DNA of 29,099 bases from an uncultured Prevotella sp. (lineage in GTDB: Bacteria; Bacteroidota; Bacteroidia; Bacteroidales; Bacteroidaceae). A model generated the notes under the pieces. That model was not told where the DNA came from and did no database searches. It saw nothing but the letters and a program-made list of their open reading frames with translations. The DNA lies in assembly GCA_900546345.1 (NCBI GenBank), contig URCI01000036.1, positions 1 to 29,099 on the forward strand, written 5' to 3'. Position numbers and translations under genes: made by a program. Shown piece after piece: positions 7,381-15,144 of the stretch; the stretch's first letter is position 1; the number at the start of each line of letters is the position of its first letter.

Positions 7381-7911
7381 ATGGAGCATGTATGTACTAT
7401 CCGCTACAAGTTCACTTACTATCGCAAACCGGAACTGATTGCGAAGATTTGTGAGCTGCTGAAAGCGCATCTCAACAAGCACTGCGCTGGAATCGGCAGT
7501 CTGCAAATCAAATACGATTATAACCGCGACCATGTAGAGAGCGCTAAGGACCATGCCGATGGCGTTCCAACGAACCGGGAAGCCAACATTCTATGTGTTG
7601 ATGCCGAACTCAAAACCCAAAACGACGACATCGGAAACATACTCAGCACAATGATGGAGGACACACCGAAAAACTGTATGGGACAAAGTTTGAAATGCCA
7701 TTACACATTCACAAAAAAGGCACGGATGGGTAGTGGGATGATAAAAGTTACATTAGAATCCGGATATAAGTTCGACGAGAAACCTGAGTCATATTTAGAA
7801 TCCGATCGAGACGGGATTTTCTCACCAGATACTTTCCCGAAGGTGAATGAGTTCTTTCGTGAGCTTCAGTCCAAGAAGTGGGCACGCGACGACAGTCCCC
7901 GCCAACCGTGA
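7381..7911 (+). CDS. Hypothetical protein (176 aa)
   Basis: I do not recognise this protein. It is a soluble, charged polypeptide starting at a clear ATG, with no signal peptide, membrane helix or cysteine cluster. Several beta-strand-like stretches (IRYKFTYY, LKCHYTFTKKARM) suggest an alpha/beta fold. A possible -7 element TATATTTG lies at 7266-7273, but no matching -33 box is seen. The last 15 or so codons run into GC-richer DNA and overlap the next gene in another frame. The native C-terminus may therefore have been altered by a recombination event. Confidence 0.6.
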   Translation: MEHVCTIRYKFTYYRKPELIAKICELLKAHLNKHCAGIGSLQIKYDYNRDHVESAKDHADGVPTNREANILCVDAELKTQNDDIGNILSTMMEDTPKNCMGQSLKCHYTFTKKARMGSGMIKVTLESGYKFDEKPESYLESDRDGIFSPDTFPKVNEFFRELQSKKWARDDSPRQP

Positions 7912-8110
7912 GCAGACCGAGCGGTCGAAGCAATGTGGCTGCTTCTTCTGCTGCCGCATCTTCCCTGCCTCCGAGGTGACCGACTATGCCTCGCGCGAAG
8001 AGCCCACCGCCCTCTGCCCCTACTGCTATACCGATTCCGTCCTCGGCGATGCCTCCGGCTATCCCATCACCGGGGAGTTTCTGAAAGAGATGAACAAGCG
8101 GTGGTTCTGA
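7847..8110 (+). CDS. Small four-cysteine (zinc-binding-like) cytoplasmic protein (87 aa)
   Basis: Contains CFFC near residue 33 and CPYC near residue 66, followed by a conserved-looking end (DASGYPITGEFLKEMNKRWF). From memory this matches a widespread family of small 'cytoplasmic proteins' with paired CxxC motifs in Bacteroidetes and other bacteria; the function is unknown. The family part begins around ANREQTERSKQCG. The first 20 or so residues (Ser/Arg/Pro-rich) do not look like the family and lie inside the 3' end of the upstream gene. Either the gene really starts at this ATG, which has a short AAGGTGA just upstream, or its 5' end was lost at a junction. Codon use is GC-rich, unlike the preceding gene. 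Confidence 0.65.
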   Translation: MSSFVSFSPRSGHATTVPANREQTERSKQCGCFFCCRIFPASEVTDYASREEPTALCPYCYTDSVLGDASGYPITGEFLKEMNKRWF

Positions 8111-8128
8111 AGGTTGCTGCAAACTATT

Positions 8129-8284
8129 CTATGCTTTGCAAAAACCTTCCTGGTCATAGCCACGGTGGTATTTGTTGATGCAGTCGACGAGAGCCTGGAG
8201 ACGTGGGTCGTCAATGACCATATTCTTTGTTAATTGCAATTGGGCATTATAGGCACAATGGTTAATGTCCGTGTTTGACCTCAT
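8129..8284 (-). CDS. Possible tiny protein (51 aa)
   Basis: A 51-codon reading frame from an ATG at 8284 to a TAG at 8129, convergent with the four-cysteine gene. The second half (VIDDPRLQALVDCINKYHRG) has an ordinary, protein-like composition with an amphipathic helix and does not look like random translation. A second in-frame ATG at residue 22 would give a 30-residue version. No clear promoter is seen, and the start lies at the edge of the palindromic element. It could be a real microprotein or the surviving C-terminus of a lost gene. Confidence 0.35.
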   Translation of the reverse strand: MRSNTDINHCAYNAQLQLTKNMVIDDPRLQALVDCINKYHRGYDQEGFCKA

Positions 8285-8292
8285 TGTCATTC

Positions 8293-8639
8293 ATGCGCAC
8301 ATCGTGCTCGTGTGACCTTTCGGGTCACCTCGGCAGAGGATAGGGTTGGCTCCTTTCCCCCGGTCTGCGCTCCTATCGTCGCTTGACTGGGGTCACCTAT
8401 GCTTCAGCCCCGGTGGGGCTGTAGATAAGGCAAGGTATGAATGCCCCTCATCTGCTCAAGCGTGGATGTACCACCCTATCGGACTATTTGTTGCCTCCGA
8501 GGAATCAGTGCCCCAACGGGGGCACACGCATGTGTAAAGCCCCGTACAAACGAGGGACGAGCGCAGTGCGGGGATGGAGAAATCATCGCATATTGATTGC
8601 GAAGTGACCCGAAGGGTCACACGAGCATTTTATGCGCAT
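8293..8639. repeat. Palindrome-rich element with 36-bp imperfect terminal inverted repeats
   Basis: The arms 8293-8328 and 8604-8639 are inverted copies of each other, differing at only a few positions (a 5-base stretch and one further base). Each arm contains its own GTGACC...GGTCAC hairpin. Weaker matching continues outward (ATTGTCAT at 8283-8290 and its complement at 8646-8653). Inside are more GC-rich hairpins, for example CAGCCCC-GGT-GGGGCTG and TGCCCC-AAC-GGGGGCA. No convincing protein is encoded. It looks like a non-autonomous mobile or REP-like intergenic element. No target-site duplication is obvious. Confidence 0.55.
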
Positions 8640-8718
8640 CAATATATGACAATTCAGCGAAGGACTTCCCTAATTGATACAATTTTCAATAGTTTTTCAT
8701 CGGACTCTGCCACGGACT

Positions 8719-8750
8719 TTTGCACCTGAGCCACTATTGTCTTATCTTTG
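8719..8750 (+). promoter_or_regulatory. Orphan Bacteroidetes-type promoter
   Basis: TTTG (8719-8722), 20 bases, then TATCTTTG (8743-8750): a full consensus match on the plus strand. The DNA that follows (8751-8870) has no convincing gene, only short frames of about 22 and 12 codons starting with ATG. It may drive a long leader into the hydrolase gene at 8963, or be left over from a decayed gene. Confidence 0.5.
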
Positions 8751-8914
8751 CAAGTATAATGAAACAGTATGGAGAAACGCTCGGAGGATATTCTATTACG
8801 GAACTAATACCGACTTCAATGAGATAGACTTGAAGGGAAGTCGACCCGACAAGGATTAACAACATTTACTGATTGTTTGTCGAGGGGGATCAGAAAAATA
8901 TGGAAAAATTATCG

Positions 8915-8922
8915 TATCTTTG
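8915..8922 (+). promoter_or_regulatory. -7 promoter element for the alpha/beta hydrolase
   Basis: TATCTTTG at 8915-8922 lies 40 bases before the ATG at 8963. The -33 TTTG is not at the ideal distance. The element argues against the longer in-frame start at 8873, because translation from there would begin upstream of the promoter. Confidence 0.5.
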
Positions 8923-8962
8923 TGGCAAGAAACTAAACAATAAACGATTTAACTTCCAAGCT

Positions 8963-10183
8963 ATGAAGAAGCGAAACATTGTGTTACTACTTGCCATCCT
9001 AGTTCAAATGAGTGCTTTTGCCCAGGTTGTTGTCGGCACTTGGAAAGGAGACCTCAAAGTAGGCATGGCGAAACTCGCCCTCATCTTTCATGTGGACAAA
9101 GACACCTGCACCTTGGATGTTCCCGACCAAGGCGGACTGGGGTTACCGGCATCCATCAAAGAGCTCACCGACACCTCCCTCACTGTTATCATGTATGAGC
9201 TGGAGGCAGGCTTCCAAGGCCATCTGAAGGACGGACAGCTCGTGGGCACGTTCACACAAAGAGGAATGACATTTCCGCTCACCCTCAGCCGTTTCCAGGA
9301 AGCATACAACCGGCCACAAGAGCCTCGGGAGCCCTATCCCTACAAGACGGAGGAGGTGACCATCAACACGCCTGCGGCAAAGCTCGCTGGTACCATCACC
9401 TATCCCGTGGGATGGCAGCCTGGACAGAAGGTGCCATTGGCCGTTATGGTGACGGGCAGCGGACAGGAAGACCGCAATGAAGAAATCTTCCATCACAAGC
9501 CATTCCTCGTGATTGCCGACCACTTGGCAAGAAACGGGATCGCCACCTTGCGGTGTGACGACCGAGGCGTGGGAGGCTCAACGGGCGATGTGGCCAAGGC
9601 TACCACATTCGACTTCGCCAAAGATGCCTCCTACGAAATAGACTTTGCACGCAAGCAGGGACATTTCTCCAAGGTTGGCGTCATCGGGCACAGCGAAGGC
9701 GGCGACATCGGGTTTATCCTTGGCGCACAAAAGAAACTGGACTTCCTCGTGTCGATGGCCGGCCCTAGCATTCCCATGGACAGCATCCTGTACCTTCAGA
9801 ATGTCAATGCTGTGAAGCAGATGGGTGTGGCAGCAAACTTCACCAAGGAGGATTTGCGGAAAAAGATCATGGACAACGACCCGTCTCCTTGGATGGTGGC
9901 TATTCTGAACTATGACCCGTCCAACGACATCAAGGCAACTAGCTGCCCCGTCATGGCCATCAACGGCGACAAGGATGTCCAAGTCGAGGCCACGGCCAAC
10001 CTGAATGCTATCAAGACACTGCTGCCAGCCAACAAGCACTCAATGGTGAAGAGCTATACCGGATTGAACCATCTGTTTCAACACTGCCAGACAGGGCAAC
10101 TCGCTGAATACATGACCATTGAAGAGACCATCTCGGATGAGGTCTTAAACGATATGGTCAAATGGATAAAGGGTCTGAAATAA
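8963..10183 (+). CDS. Secreted alpha/beta hydrolase (406 aa)
   Basis: A signal peptide spans about residues 1-21 (a lysine/arginine start, a hydrophobic core, then AFAQ). A beta-rich N-terminal domain (22-120) is followed by an alpha/beta hydrolase domain: oxyanion-hole region VTGSGQEDRN at about 163-172, CDDRGVGGS at 198-206, nucleophile Ser244 in GHSEGG, probable acid in NGDKD (about 336-338) and His370 in GLNH. The overall arrangement fits periplasmic or secreted S9-like/acyl-esterase family proteins of Bacteroidetes; the substrate is unknown. The start at 8963 is chosen over an in-frame ATG at 8873 because of the signal peptide and the promoter element between the two. It is convergent with ftsZ and monocistronic. 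Confidence 0.88.
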   Translation: MKKRNIVLLLAILVQMSAFAQVVVGTWKGDLKVGMAKLALIFHVDKDTCTLDVPDQGGLGLPASIKELTDTSLTVIMYELEAGFQGHLKDGQLVGTFTQRGMTFPLTLSRFQEAYNRPQEPREPYPYKTEEVTINTPAAKLAGTITYPVGWQPGQKVPLAVMVTGSGQEDRNEEIFHHKPFLVIADHLARNGIATLRCDDRGVGGSTGDVAKATTFDFAKDASYEIDFARKQGHFSKVGVIGHSEGGDIGFILGAQKKLDFLVSMAGPSIPMDSILYLQNVNAVKQMGVAANFTKEDLRKKIMDNDPSPWMVAILNYDPSNDIKATSCPVMAINGDKDVQVEATANLNAIKTLLPANKHSMVKSYTGLNHLFQHCQTGQLAEYMTIEETISDEVLNDMVKWIKGLK

Positions 10184-10271
10184 GAGAATTCACTCCACAC
10201 ACTGGCAATATCCGAATGTAAGTTTCTTAATGTTCTGGCCTACACCTGCTCTCGTTACTTTTTGACTGTCC

Positions 10272-11744
10272 TTATTCCTCTATATCCCTTGTCAGGTCGG
10301 TGAGGCCCTTCTTGAGGTGCTGCTTGAGCCGGTCAAGGAAGGACGGGGCCTTAGGATGCGAATGGTCTGGGACTGGCGATGCCTCGCCTCCATCCTGTCC
10401 AGCAGACTGTGCTTCCTGACCATCACGGGGCGGGAAGGCGGATTGAGGCTCCGCCGTGTCTGTCTGGCTGTCGCTCATGTTGAAAGAGACGGATGGAGAT
10501 GACTCTTCTCCTGCCTTGTCCTCACCAAATATCATCTCGTCTCCTATCATTTCCCCTTCAGGCTTCCCCTCTTCCGCCACACTGCCAATAGCCGGATCAG
10601 TGATGTCTGCATTTTTGTCTTTCTCCTGGTCGGTCTTCTCCTGCTTCTTCTTGGCGGCGGCAGCCTGAGAGAGCAAAGGCTCACGATAGAGCTTGGCGAT
10701 GATCTGGTTATAATAATCCTCATCCTTGTCGTCATGCGTCTCTTGCGGCATGAAACGGTTGTCGATGCCAGTGGCGAGGATGATGACCTTGGCATCCTCG
10801 CCGAGGGTGTTGTCGTCGCTCGTGCCCCAGATAACGTCGATGTTCGGGTTCAGGCCATACATGAAGGAGTCTATCTCCCGCATCTCGCTGACAAACAGCG
10901 GACGGTCCTCGCTCGTATAGATGTTGAACAGAATCTTCTTCGCATTAGAGATGTCACTGCCGTAGAGCAGCGGCGACTCCAGGGCGTTGACGATGGCTTT
11001 CTCGACACGCCGCTCACCGCGAGCGCGCCCGATGGCCATAATGGCCCCGCCACCGCCGCGCATCGTCGTCTCGACATCGCGGAAGTCAAGGTTGATGCTG
11101 CCCTCAATCGTAATGAGTTCCGATATGCTCTTTGCGGCATTGCACAGGATGTTGTCCGCGGCTTTGAAAGCGTCCTTGATAGAGAGTTCCGAGTCGGCAT
11201 AGACATCGCAGATGCTCTCATTATTAATAATGAGTAGTGAGTCGACATTCTTCCGCATCTCCTCCACTCCTTTCAAGGCCTTCGTTATCTTGCGGTTCTT
11301 CTCAAAATAGAACGGGATGGTCACAATGCCTATTGTCAGTATTCCCATGCTCTTGGCCACAGAAGCAATAATGGGCGCAGCTCCTGTACCCGTACCGCCA
11401 CCCATGCCGGCCGTGATGAAGCACATGCGTGTGGAGTCGTTGAAGAGCTCCTTGACGCGCTCCTTCGTCTTGATAGCCTCCTGCTTCCCGAGCTCCGGGT
11501 CGGCTCCGGCTCCCAGTCCCGACTCTCCCAACAGCAACTTGACGGGCACCGGGGAGTGGGCTAGACTCTGGCTGTCGGTGTTGCACACCGCAAACGACAC
11601 GTTGGCGATGCCCTCGTTGAACATGTTGTTGACGGCATTACACCCGCCGCCACCTACGCCAACCACCTTGATGATCTCTTTCGTGGTGTCTTCCACCGGA
11701 CCAAAGTCCAATGTATCGCGCTTCTGTTGATTATCGTCTTCCAT
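10272..11744 (-). CDS. ftsZ: Cell division protein FtsZ (490 aa)
   Basis: Tubulin-like GTPase that polymerises into the division ring at mid-cell. The N-terminal nucleotide-binding region has VVGVGGGGCNAVNN (27-40) and the GTP-binding signature GGGTGTG at 115-121. The T7 loop with the catalytic Asp is present (NLDFRD). The conserved globular part ends near residue 330. A long acidic, Pro/Ser/Gly-rich linker follows to about 465, then a basic C-terminal peptide (SFLDRLKQHLKKGLTDL). The protein is longer than classical FtsZ because of this linker, which is common in Bacteroidetes. It stands alone here: a convergent hydrolase lies downstream, a divergent unknown gene upstream, and no ftsA or ftsQ is beside it. 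Confidence 0.97.
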   Translation of the reverse strand: MEDDNQQKRDTLDFGPVEDTTKEIIKVVGVGGGGCNAVNNMFNEGIANVSFAVCNTDSQSLAHSPVPVKLLLGESGLGAGADPELGKQEAIKTKERVKELFNDSTRMCFITAGMGGGTGTGAAPIIASVAKSMGILTIGIVTIPFYFEKNRKITKALKGVEEMRKNVDSLLIINNESICDVYADSELSIKDAFKAADNILCNAAKSISELITIEGSINLDFRDVETTMRGGGGAIMAIGRARGERRVEKAIVNALESPLLYGSDISNAKKILFNIYTSEDRPLFVSEMREIDSFMYGLNPNIDVIWGTSDDNTLGEDAKVIILATGIDNRFMPQETHDDKDEDYYNQIIAKLYREPLLSQAAAAKKKQEKTDQEKDKNADITDPAIGSVAEEGKPEGEMIGDEMIFGEDKAGEESSPSVSFNMSDSQTDTAEPQSAFPPRDGQEAQSAGQDGGEASPVPDHSHPKAPSFLDRLKQHLKKGLTDLTRDIEE

Positions 11745-11768
11745 GATATTCTATTTCTATTTTTTGCG

Positions 11769-11776
11769 CAAAGATA
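11769..11776 (-). promoter_or_regulatory. -7 promoter element for ftsZ
   Basis: Minus-strand TATCTTTG at 11776-11769 lies 24 bases before the ftsZ start codon. No TTTG is found at the ideal 20-base distance upstream. Promoter activity from this site would give a very short leader. Confidence 0.5.
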
Positions 11777-11886
11777 AAGTAAAAACATCAAATCCCCAAC
11801 AGAAAAATCTTCGCAAGGCTTGCAGCCCATTTTTATCTTCGCACATGAACGGCTCTATCAGTTTTTTCGTTAACTTTGTAACCACA

Positions 11887-12492
11887 ATGAACAACGATGA
11901 GGAACAAGCACGACTGATGGCCCGGCAAATACGTGAGCTGGTGAAGAAGTTGCAAGTCATGGGTAGAAACGACTTGTTGCTTCAGGCCATCACCGTGCCT
12001 ACGCTCGAACAACTCAGAACAGAGGCCGCACGTGGCACGCTTCGCAGACTCTTCGTCAAGGACGACGGCAGACTTTTCCTTGAGGAAGACAAAAACACAG
12101 GCAATGGCAACAACAATACGATAGAGGTACAACTGTCTCCTGTTCATCGTGCTGTCTACCTATTATTCTTGCGGCACGAAGAAGGCATTGAATTCAAGCG
12201 CCTCAGCGAATACCACGATGAGCTGTTGTCAATCTATGACCACATCTGCCCCGAAGGAGACAAAGACAAGATGCGGGAGACGGTGGAGCGGCTCACCAAT
12301 CCCCTTGACAATGCCATCAACGAGAAGTGCTCCCGAATCAAGTCGGCCTTCACAGCACTCATGGACGACTACTCGGCCAGCTACTACATCATCGGCAGCC
12401 AAGCTGAGCGCATCGACCCCTCCTCTCCCCGTCGCTGGTTCCGCCGCCTGAAAGTCATCACCTTGCCAAGGAAGCTGGTGGTCTACGAATAA
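11887..12492 (+). CDS. Conserved-looking hypothetical protein (201 aa)
   Basis: A soluble, helix-rich protein with no signal peptide. Residues 1-80 are charged helices, a loop rich in Asn/Gly follows, and then comes a segment (LSPVHRAVYLLFLRHEEGI) with the look of a compact helical or winged-helix domain. It ends with a basic stretch (RRWFRRLKVITLPRKLVVYE). I cannot name the family; a DNA-binding or regulatory role is only a guess. The start at 11887 is chosen because a TAACTTTG element lies just upstream at 11871-11878 and earlier in-frame Met codons give low-complexity, unlikely N-termini. That choice implies an almost leaderless mRNA, so the Met at 11845 remains possible. It is divergent from ftsZ. 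Confidence 0.7.
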   Translation: MNNDEEQARLMARQIRELVKKLQVMGRNDLLLQAITVPTLEQLRTEAARGTLRRLFVKDDGRLFLEEDKNTGNGNNNTIEVQLSPVHRAVYLLFLRHEEGIEFKRLSEYHDELLSIYDHICPEGDKDKMRETVERLTNPLDNAINEKCSRIKSAFTALMDDYSASYYIIGSQAERIDPSSPRRWFRRLKVITLPRKLVVYE

Positions 12493-12606
12493 CTCATCGC
12501 AAGACTCAAAGACACAGTCCCCTCAATAGCCTTCCCTAGGGAGCAAACATCGCAAGAGCCGAGGCTAACGATTGCTGCCCTCAGCGACAAAAAAACACGC
12601 GAAAAC

Positions 12607-12637
12607 TTGCAGCATTCAAAAAAACACGTTAATTTTA
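12607..12637 (+). promoter_or_regulatory. Probable promoter of the trypsin-like lipoprotein gene
   Basis: CTTG ending at 12609, then 20 bases, then TAATTTTA (12630-12637), one base off TAnnTTTG. It sits 27 bases before the ATG at 12665. Spacing is right but both boxes are imperfect. Confidence 0.4.
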
Positions 12638-12664
12638 CTGCTGCAAAACCGAAACATTTGGTCT

Positions 12665-13747
12665 ATGAAACGATACCACACACTCTTCACGCTCCTGCTC
12701 TTGTTTCTCCTCGTGGGCTGTAAGAAGGACCCACAGAAAATCTACAGCGAACAGAAATCGGGCGTGGTGCTCATCTGCAATGAGTACTACTACGACCTCA
12801 AGTTGTCGAATGGCGAGCATCTCTACTTCTCCGGCCTTGACGACGACGGCAGCTTCATCAACCTGACGGCCAGCCTCGCCGACATCAAGAAAGAGTCGAG
12901 CGTGCTGAACGGCACCGGATTCTTCATCGACGAGACGGGGCGCATCCTCACCAACCGGCACGTGGTGGCCCCGACGGTCGACAAGGCAACGGTGAAGAAC
13001 AACGTCAACGCCATCATCGAGAACTACGCGCAGTACATCCAATCGCTCCAGGACTCCATGGACCAGCGCTATGCCGCCATACAAGCTTATGCGAATGAGA
13101 ATACCTACCAGGACGACTACGGCGAGACCTATACCAACCTGAGCGATGAGGAGATAGCCACGTTGCAGCAGGAGGTGGCTAGCCTCAGAGAGCAATACAT
13201 CGAGGCGGAGAACCTTAAGAACAGTGTGCGCAACAACATCCTCAACGACAACTTCTCCATCCAGCTGCACTCCCAGTTCGGCATCGCCTACGACGGCAGC
13301 AATGTCAACTCGTGGGACGACTTTATGAAGACGCCGTGCACGCTGCTCCGAGTCTCCGAGGATGTCAACTCCGACCTCGCCCTGCTGCAACTCAACAGCA
13401 AGGCGACACCCGCGGGGCATTATGTCTTCACCATCGACCCGTCACTGGCCACTCTCGACAACCAGCTCGAAATCAACCAGACGGTCTACATGATAGGCTA
13501 CAACTACGGCGTGGCCCTGGCCAAGACCGACAACGGCATCAACGCACAGTTTACCAGCGGCACCGTCACGCAGCAGCCCGACGGCAAGCGCGTCACCTAT
13601 AGCATCCCGTCGATGCCTGGCTCCAGCGGCTCGCCCGTCGTCGACGACCGGGGACGGCTCGTCGCCGTGAACTTCGCCAAGAGCAATGGCAGCGACAACT
13701 TCAACTTCGGCGTGCCACTGATAAGAATCGTGACGTTCCTGAGGTAA
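12665..13747 (+). CDS. Trypsin-like serine protease lipoprotein (360 aa)
   Basis: The N-terminus is a lipoprotein signal with Cys19 at the lipobox (LLLFLLVGC), so the mature protein is probably membrane anchored and periplasmic or surface facing. The chymotrypsin-fold triad is visible: His99 in LTNRHVV, Asp237 in SDLALLQL and Ser321 in PGSSGSPVV. Between His and Asp an insertion of about 90 residues (roughly 106-195) contains a coiled-coil-like helix rich in Gln/Glu/Leu, which is unusual for the family. No PDZ domain follows the protease domain, unlike DegP/HtrA. The substrate is unknown. The start at 12665 is chosen over a longer in-frame one because it begins the lipoprotein signal and follows the promoter. 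It is monocistronic. Confidence 0.88.
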   Translation: MKRYHTLFTLLLLFLLVGCKKDPQKIYSEQKSGVVLICNEYYYDLKLSNGEHLYFSGLDDDGSFINLTASLADIKKESSVLNGTGFFIDETGRILTNRHVVAPTVDKATVKNNVNAIIENYAQYIQSLQDSMDQRYAAIQAYANENTYQDDYGETYTNLSDEEIATLQQEVASLREQYIEAENLKNSVRNNILNDNFSIQLHSQFGIAYDGSNVNSWDDFMKTPCTLLRVSEDVNSDLALLQLNSKATPAGHYVFTIDPSLATLDNQLEINQTVYMIGYNYGVALAKTDNGINAQFTSGTVTQQPDGKRVTYSIPSMPGSSGSPVVDDRGRLVAVNFAKSNGSDNFNFGVPLIRIVTFLR

Positions 13748-13779
13748 AGAGAAATCTTCCATCTTTTTCTTCATTTACC

Positions 13780-13810
13780 TTGCTCATTTACCAGCGAAAC
13801 ATTATATTTG
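13780..13810 (+). promoter_or_regulatory. Probable promoter of the patatin-like gene
   Basis: TATATTTG at 13803-13810 is preceded, 20 bases upstream, by CTTG (one mismatch to TTTG). It lies 27 bases before the ATG at 13838 and supports that start over the in-frame ATG at 13808, which would overlap the promoter. Confidence 0.5.
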
Positions 13811-13837
13811 CACTCATTATCAAAAAACGAAAAGGGA

Positions 13838-14689
13838 ATGAAGAAAGGACTCATATTGGAAGGAGGAGCCTTGCGGGGACTGTTCACAGCCGGCGTCATG
13901 GACGTGATGATGGAAAACAGCATCACGTTTGACGGCCTTGTCGGCGTGTCTGCCGGGGCTGCCTTCGGCTGCAACTACAAGAGCCGGCAGCCCGGCCGCG
14001 TCATCAGATACAACAAGCGGTTTGCCCATGACTGGCGCTATTGCAGCGTCAGGTCGTGGATAACGACCGGCGACCTCTTCAATGGCGAGTTCGACTATCA
14101 TCTGCTACCAGAGCAATTGGACGTGTTCGACACCAAGACGTTCGACGCGAGTCCTATGAAATTCTATGCCGTCTGCACCGACCTGGAGACGGGAGCCCCA
14201 GTCTACAAGCTCCTCATGCAGCACGGCTACGAATGCTACGAGTGGATAAGGGCATCGGCCTCCATGCCTCTGGCCGCAAAGGTCGTGGAGATTGGCGACA
14301 AAAAGCTCTTGGACGGTGGCATCGCCGACTCCATCCCCCTGAAGTTCTTTGAAAGCAAGGGCTATGACAAGAATGTCGTCGTGCTCACCCAGCCCCTGGG
14401 CTATGTCAAGAAGCCGAACCCCCTGTTGCCGCTGTTCCGCTTGCAGTTGCACCGTTACCCCAACTTCCTCCATGCCGCTGCCATCCGACATGAGATGTAC
14501 AACGCCCAAACAGCCTATGTGCGCAAGCGCGAGCAGGAAGGCGCCGCCTTCGTCATCCGCCCCAAGAAACTACTGCCCATCAACCACCTCACCCACAACC
14601 CCGACCTCATGCAGCAGGTGTATGACGACGGCCGGAAGGCGATGGAGGAAAGGATGAAAGAGCTAAGAGAGTTCTTGGAAACTACTTGA
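13838..14689 (+). CDS. Patatin-like phospholipase (283 aa)
   Basis: Predicted lipid acyl hydrolase with a Ser-Asp dyad. The glycine-rich oxyanion loop is at residues 8-15 (EGGALRG), the nucleophile Ser38 is in GVSAGA, and the catalytic Asp159 is in the LLDGG motif, all in the expected order. Length and layout match the short bacterial patatins of the YchK/RssA type. There is no signal peptide, so it is probably cytoplasmic. The in-frame upstream ATG at 13808 is rejected because it overlaps the promoter. It stands alone; the next gene is on the other strand and its remnant overlaps this stop by a few bases. Confidence 0.92.
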   Translation: MKKGLILEGGALRGLFTAGVMDVMMENSITFDGLVGVSAGAAFGCNYKSRQPGRVIRYNKRFAHDWRYCSVRSWITTGDLFNGEFDYHLLPEQLDVFDTKTFDASPMKFYAVCTDLETGAPVYKLLMQHGYECYEWIRASASMPLAAKVVEIGDKKLLDGGIADSIPLKFFESKGYDKNVVVLTQPLGYVKKPNPLLPLFRLQLHRYPNFLHAAAIRHEMYNAQTAYVRKREQEGAAFVIRPKKLLPINHLTHNPDLMQQVYDDGRKAMEERMKELREFLETT

Positions 14690-15023
14690 TGTGTACTGCG
14701 TCGCCGCCCCACTTGGCCTCAAACCCACCGAAGTGGTTCAGCATCTCGAGGACGCGGTCGATGCCCTCGCTGCGCAAGCAGAAAAAGCGGAGGCGCTTCT
14801 GGGGCAGCAAGGGGTTGGCGATGACGAAGGACACGCGGTACCAACGTTCCAAGTTCTTAGCGATGAGCGCCAAGGACAGGTCGTAGGAATAGAGGTATCC
14901 GTTCTTCCTATACTCATAGGTGTTCATGTTCTCCTCGGTGCCTTTCTTCGTCGTGACCATGATGACACCATTGACACCGCGGGCACCGTACATAGCCGCG
15001 GCCAAGAAAGGAAAGGTACACAC
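14682..15023 (-). pseudogene. Scrambled remnant: SusC plug fragment joined to a FecR C-terminal fragment
   Basis: The N-terminal part (AAAMYGARGVNGVIMVTTKKG) is the conserved end of the TonB-dependent receptor (SusC/RagA) plug domain. From about residue 45 on (LERWYRVSFVIANP ... FGGFEAKWGG) it resembles the C-terminal DUF4974 domain of FecR-type anti-sigma factors and ends at the natural FecR end. In intact systems fecR precedes susC, so the order here is reversed and both parts are incomplete. I see no barrel, no sigma factor and no SusD near it. It is probably a decayed, rearranged polysaccharide- or iron-uptake locus with no function. Confidence 0.7.
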
Positions 15024-15093
15024 TTAAAAACTAAAAAACAAGTTTATCGCTCCTTTTCGTAAAAAGTACAAATTCAGATATACAATTATAAAG

Positions 15094-15144
15094 AAAAGCG
15101 GCTAAGCAAACTGTTCTATACATTGTCGACTACTTTCCGCTTTT
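15094..15144 (-). terminator. Possible terminator after the rhodanese gene / pigment operon
   Basis: The arms AAAAGCGG (15094-15101) and CCGCTTTT (15137-15144) are perfect 8-base inverted repeats. On the minus strand the stem begins within the last codons of the rhodanese gene and its 3' arm ends in UUUU. The 35-nt loop is long for an intrinsic terminator, so confidence is limited. Confidence 0.35.

Noticed and set aside
8346..8537. 63-codon frame inside the palindromic element
   Set aside because: It is made of hairpin repeats and has no plausible start context.
12635..13420. 261-codon open frame antisense to the protease gene
   Set aside because: Val/Leu/Arg-rich translation of a GC-rich gene's opposite strand; the protease frame has full catalytic motifs and a lipoprotein signal.
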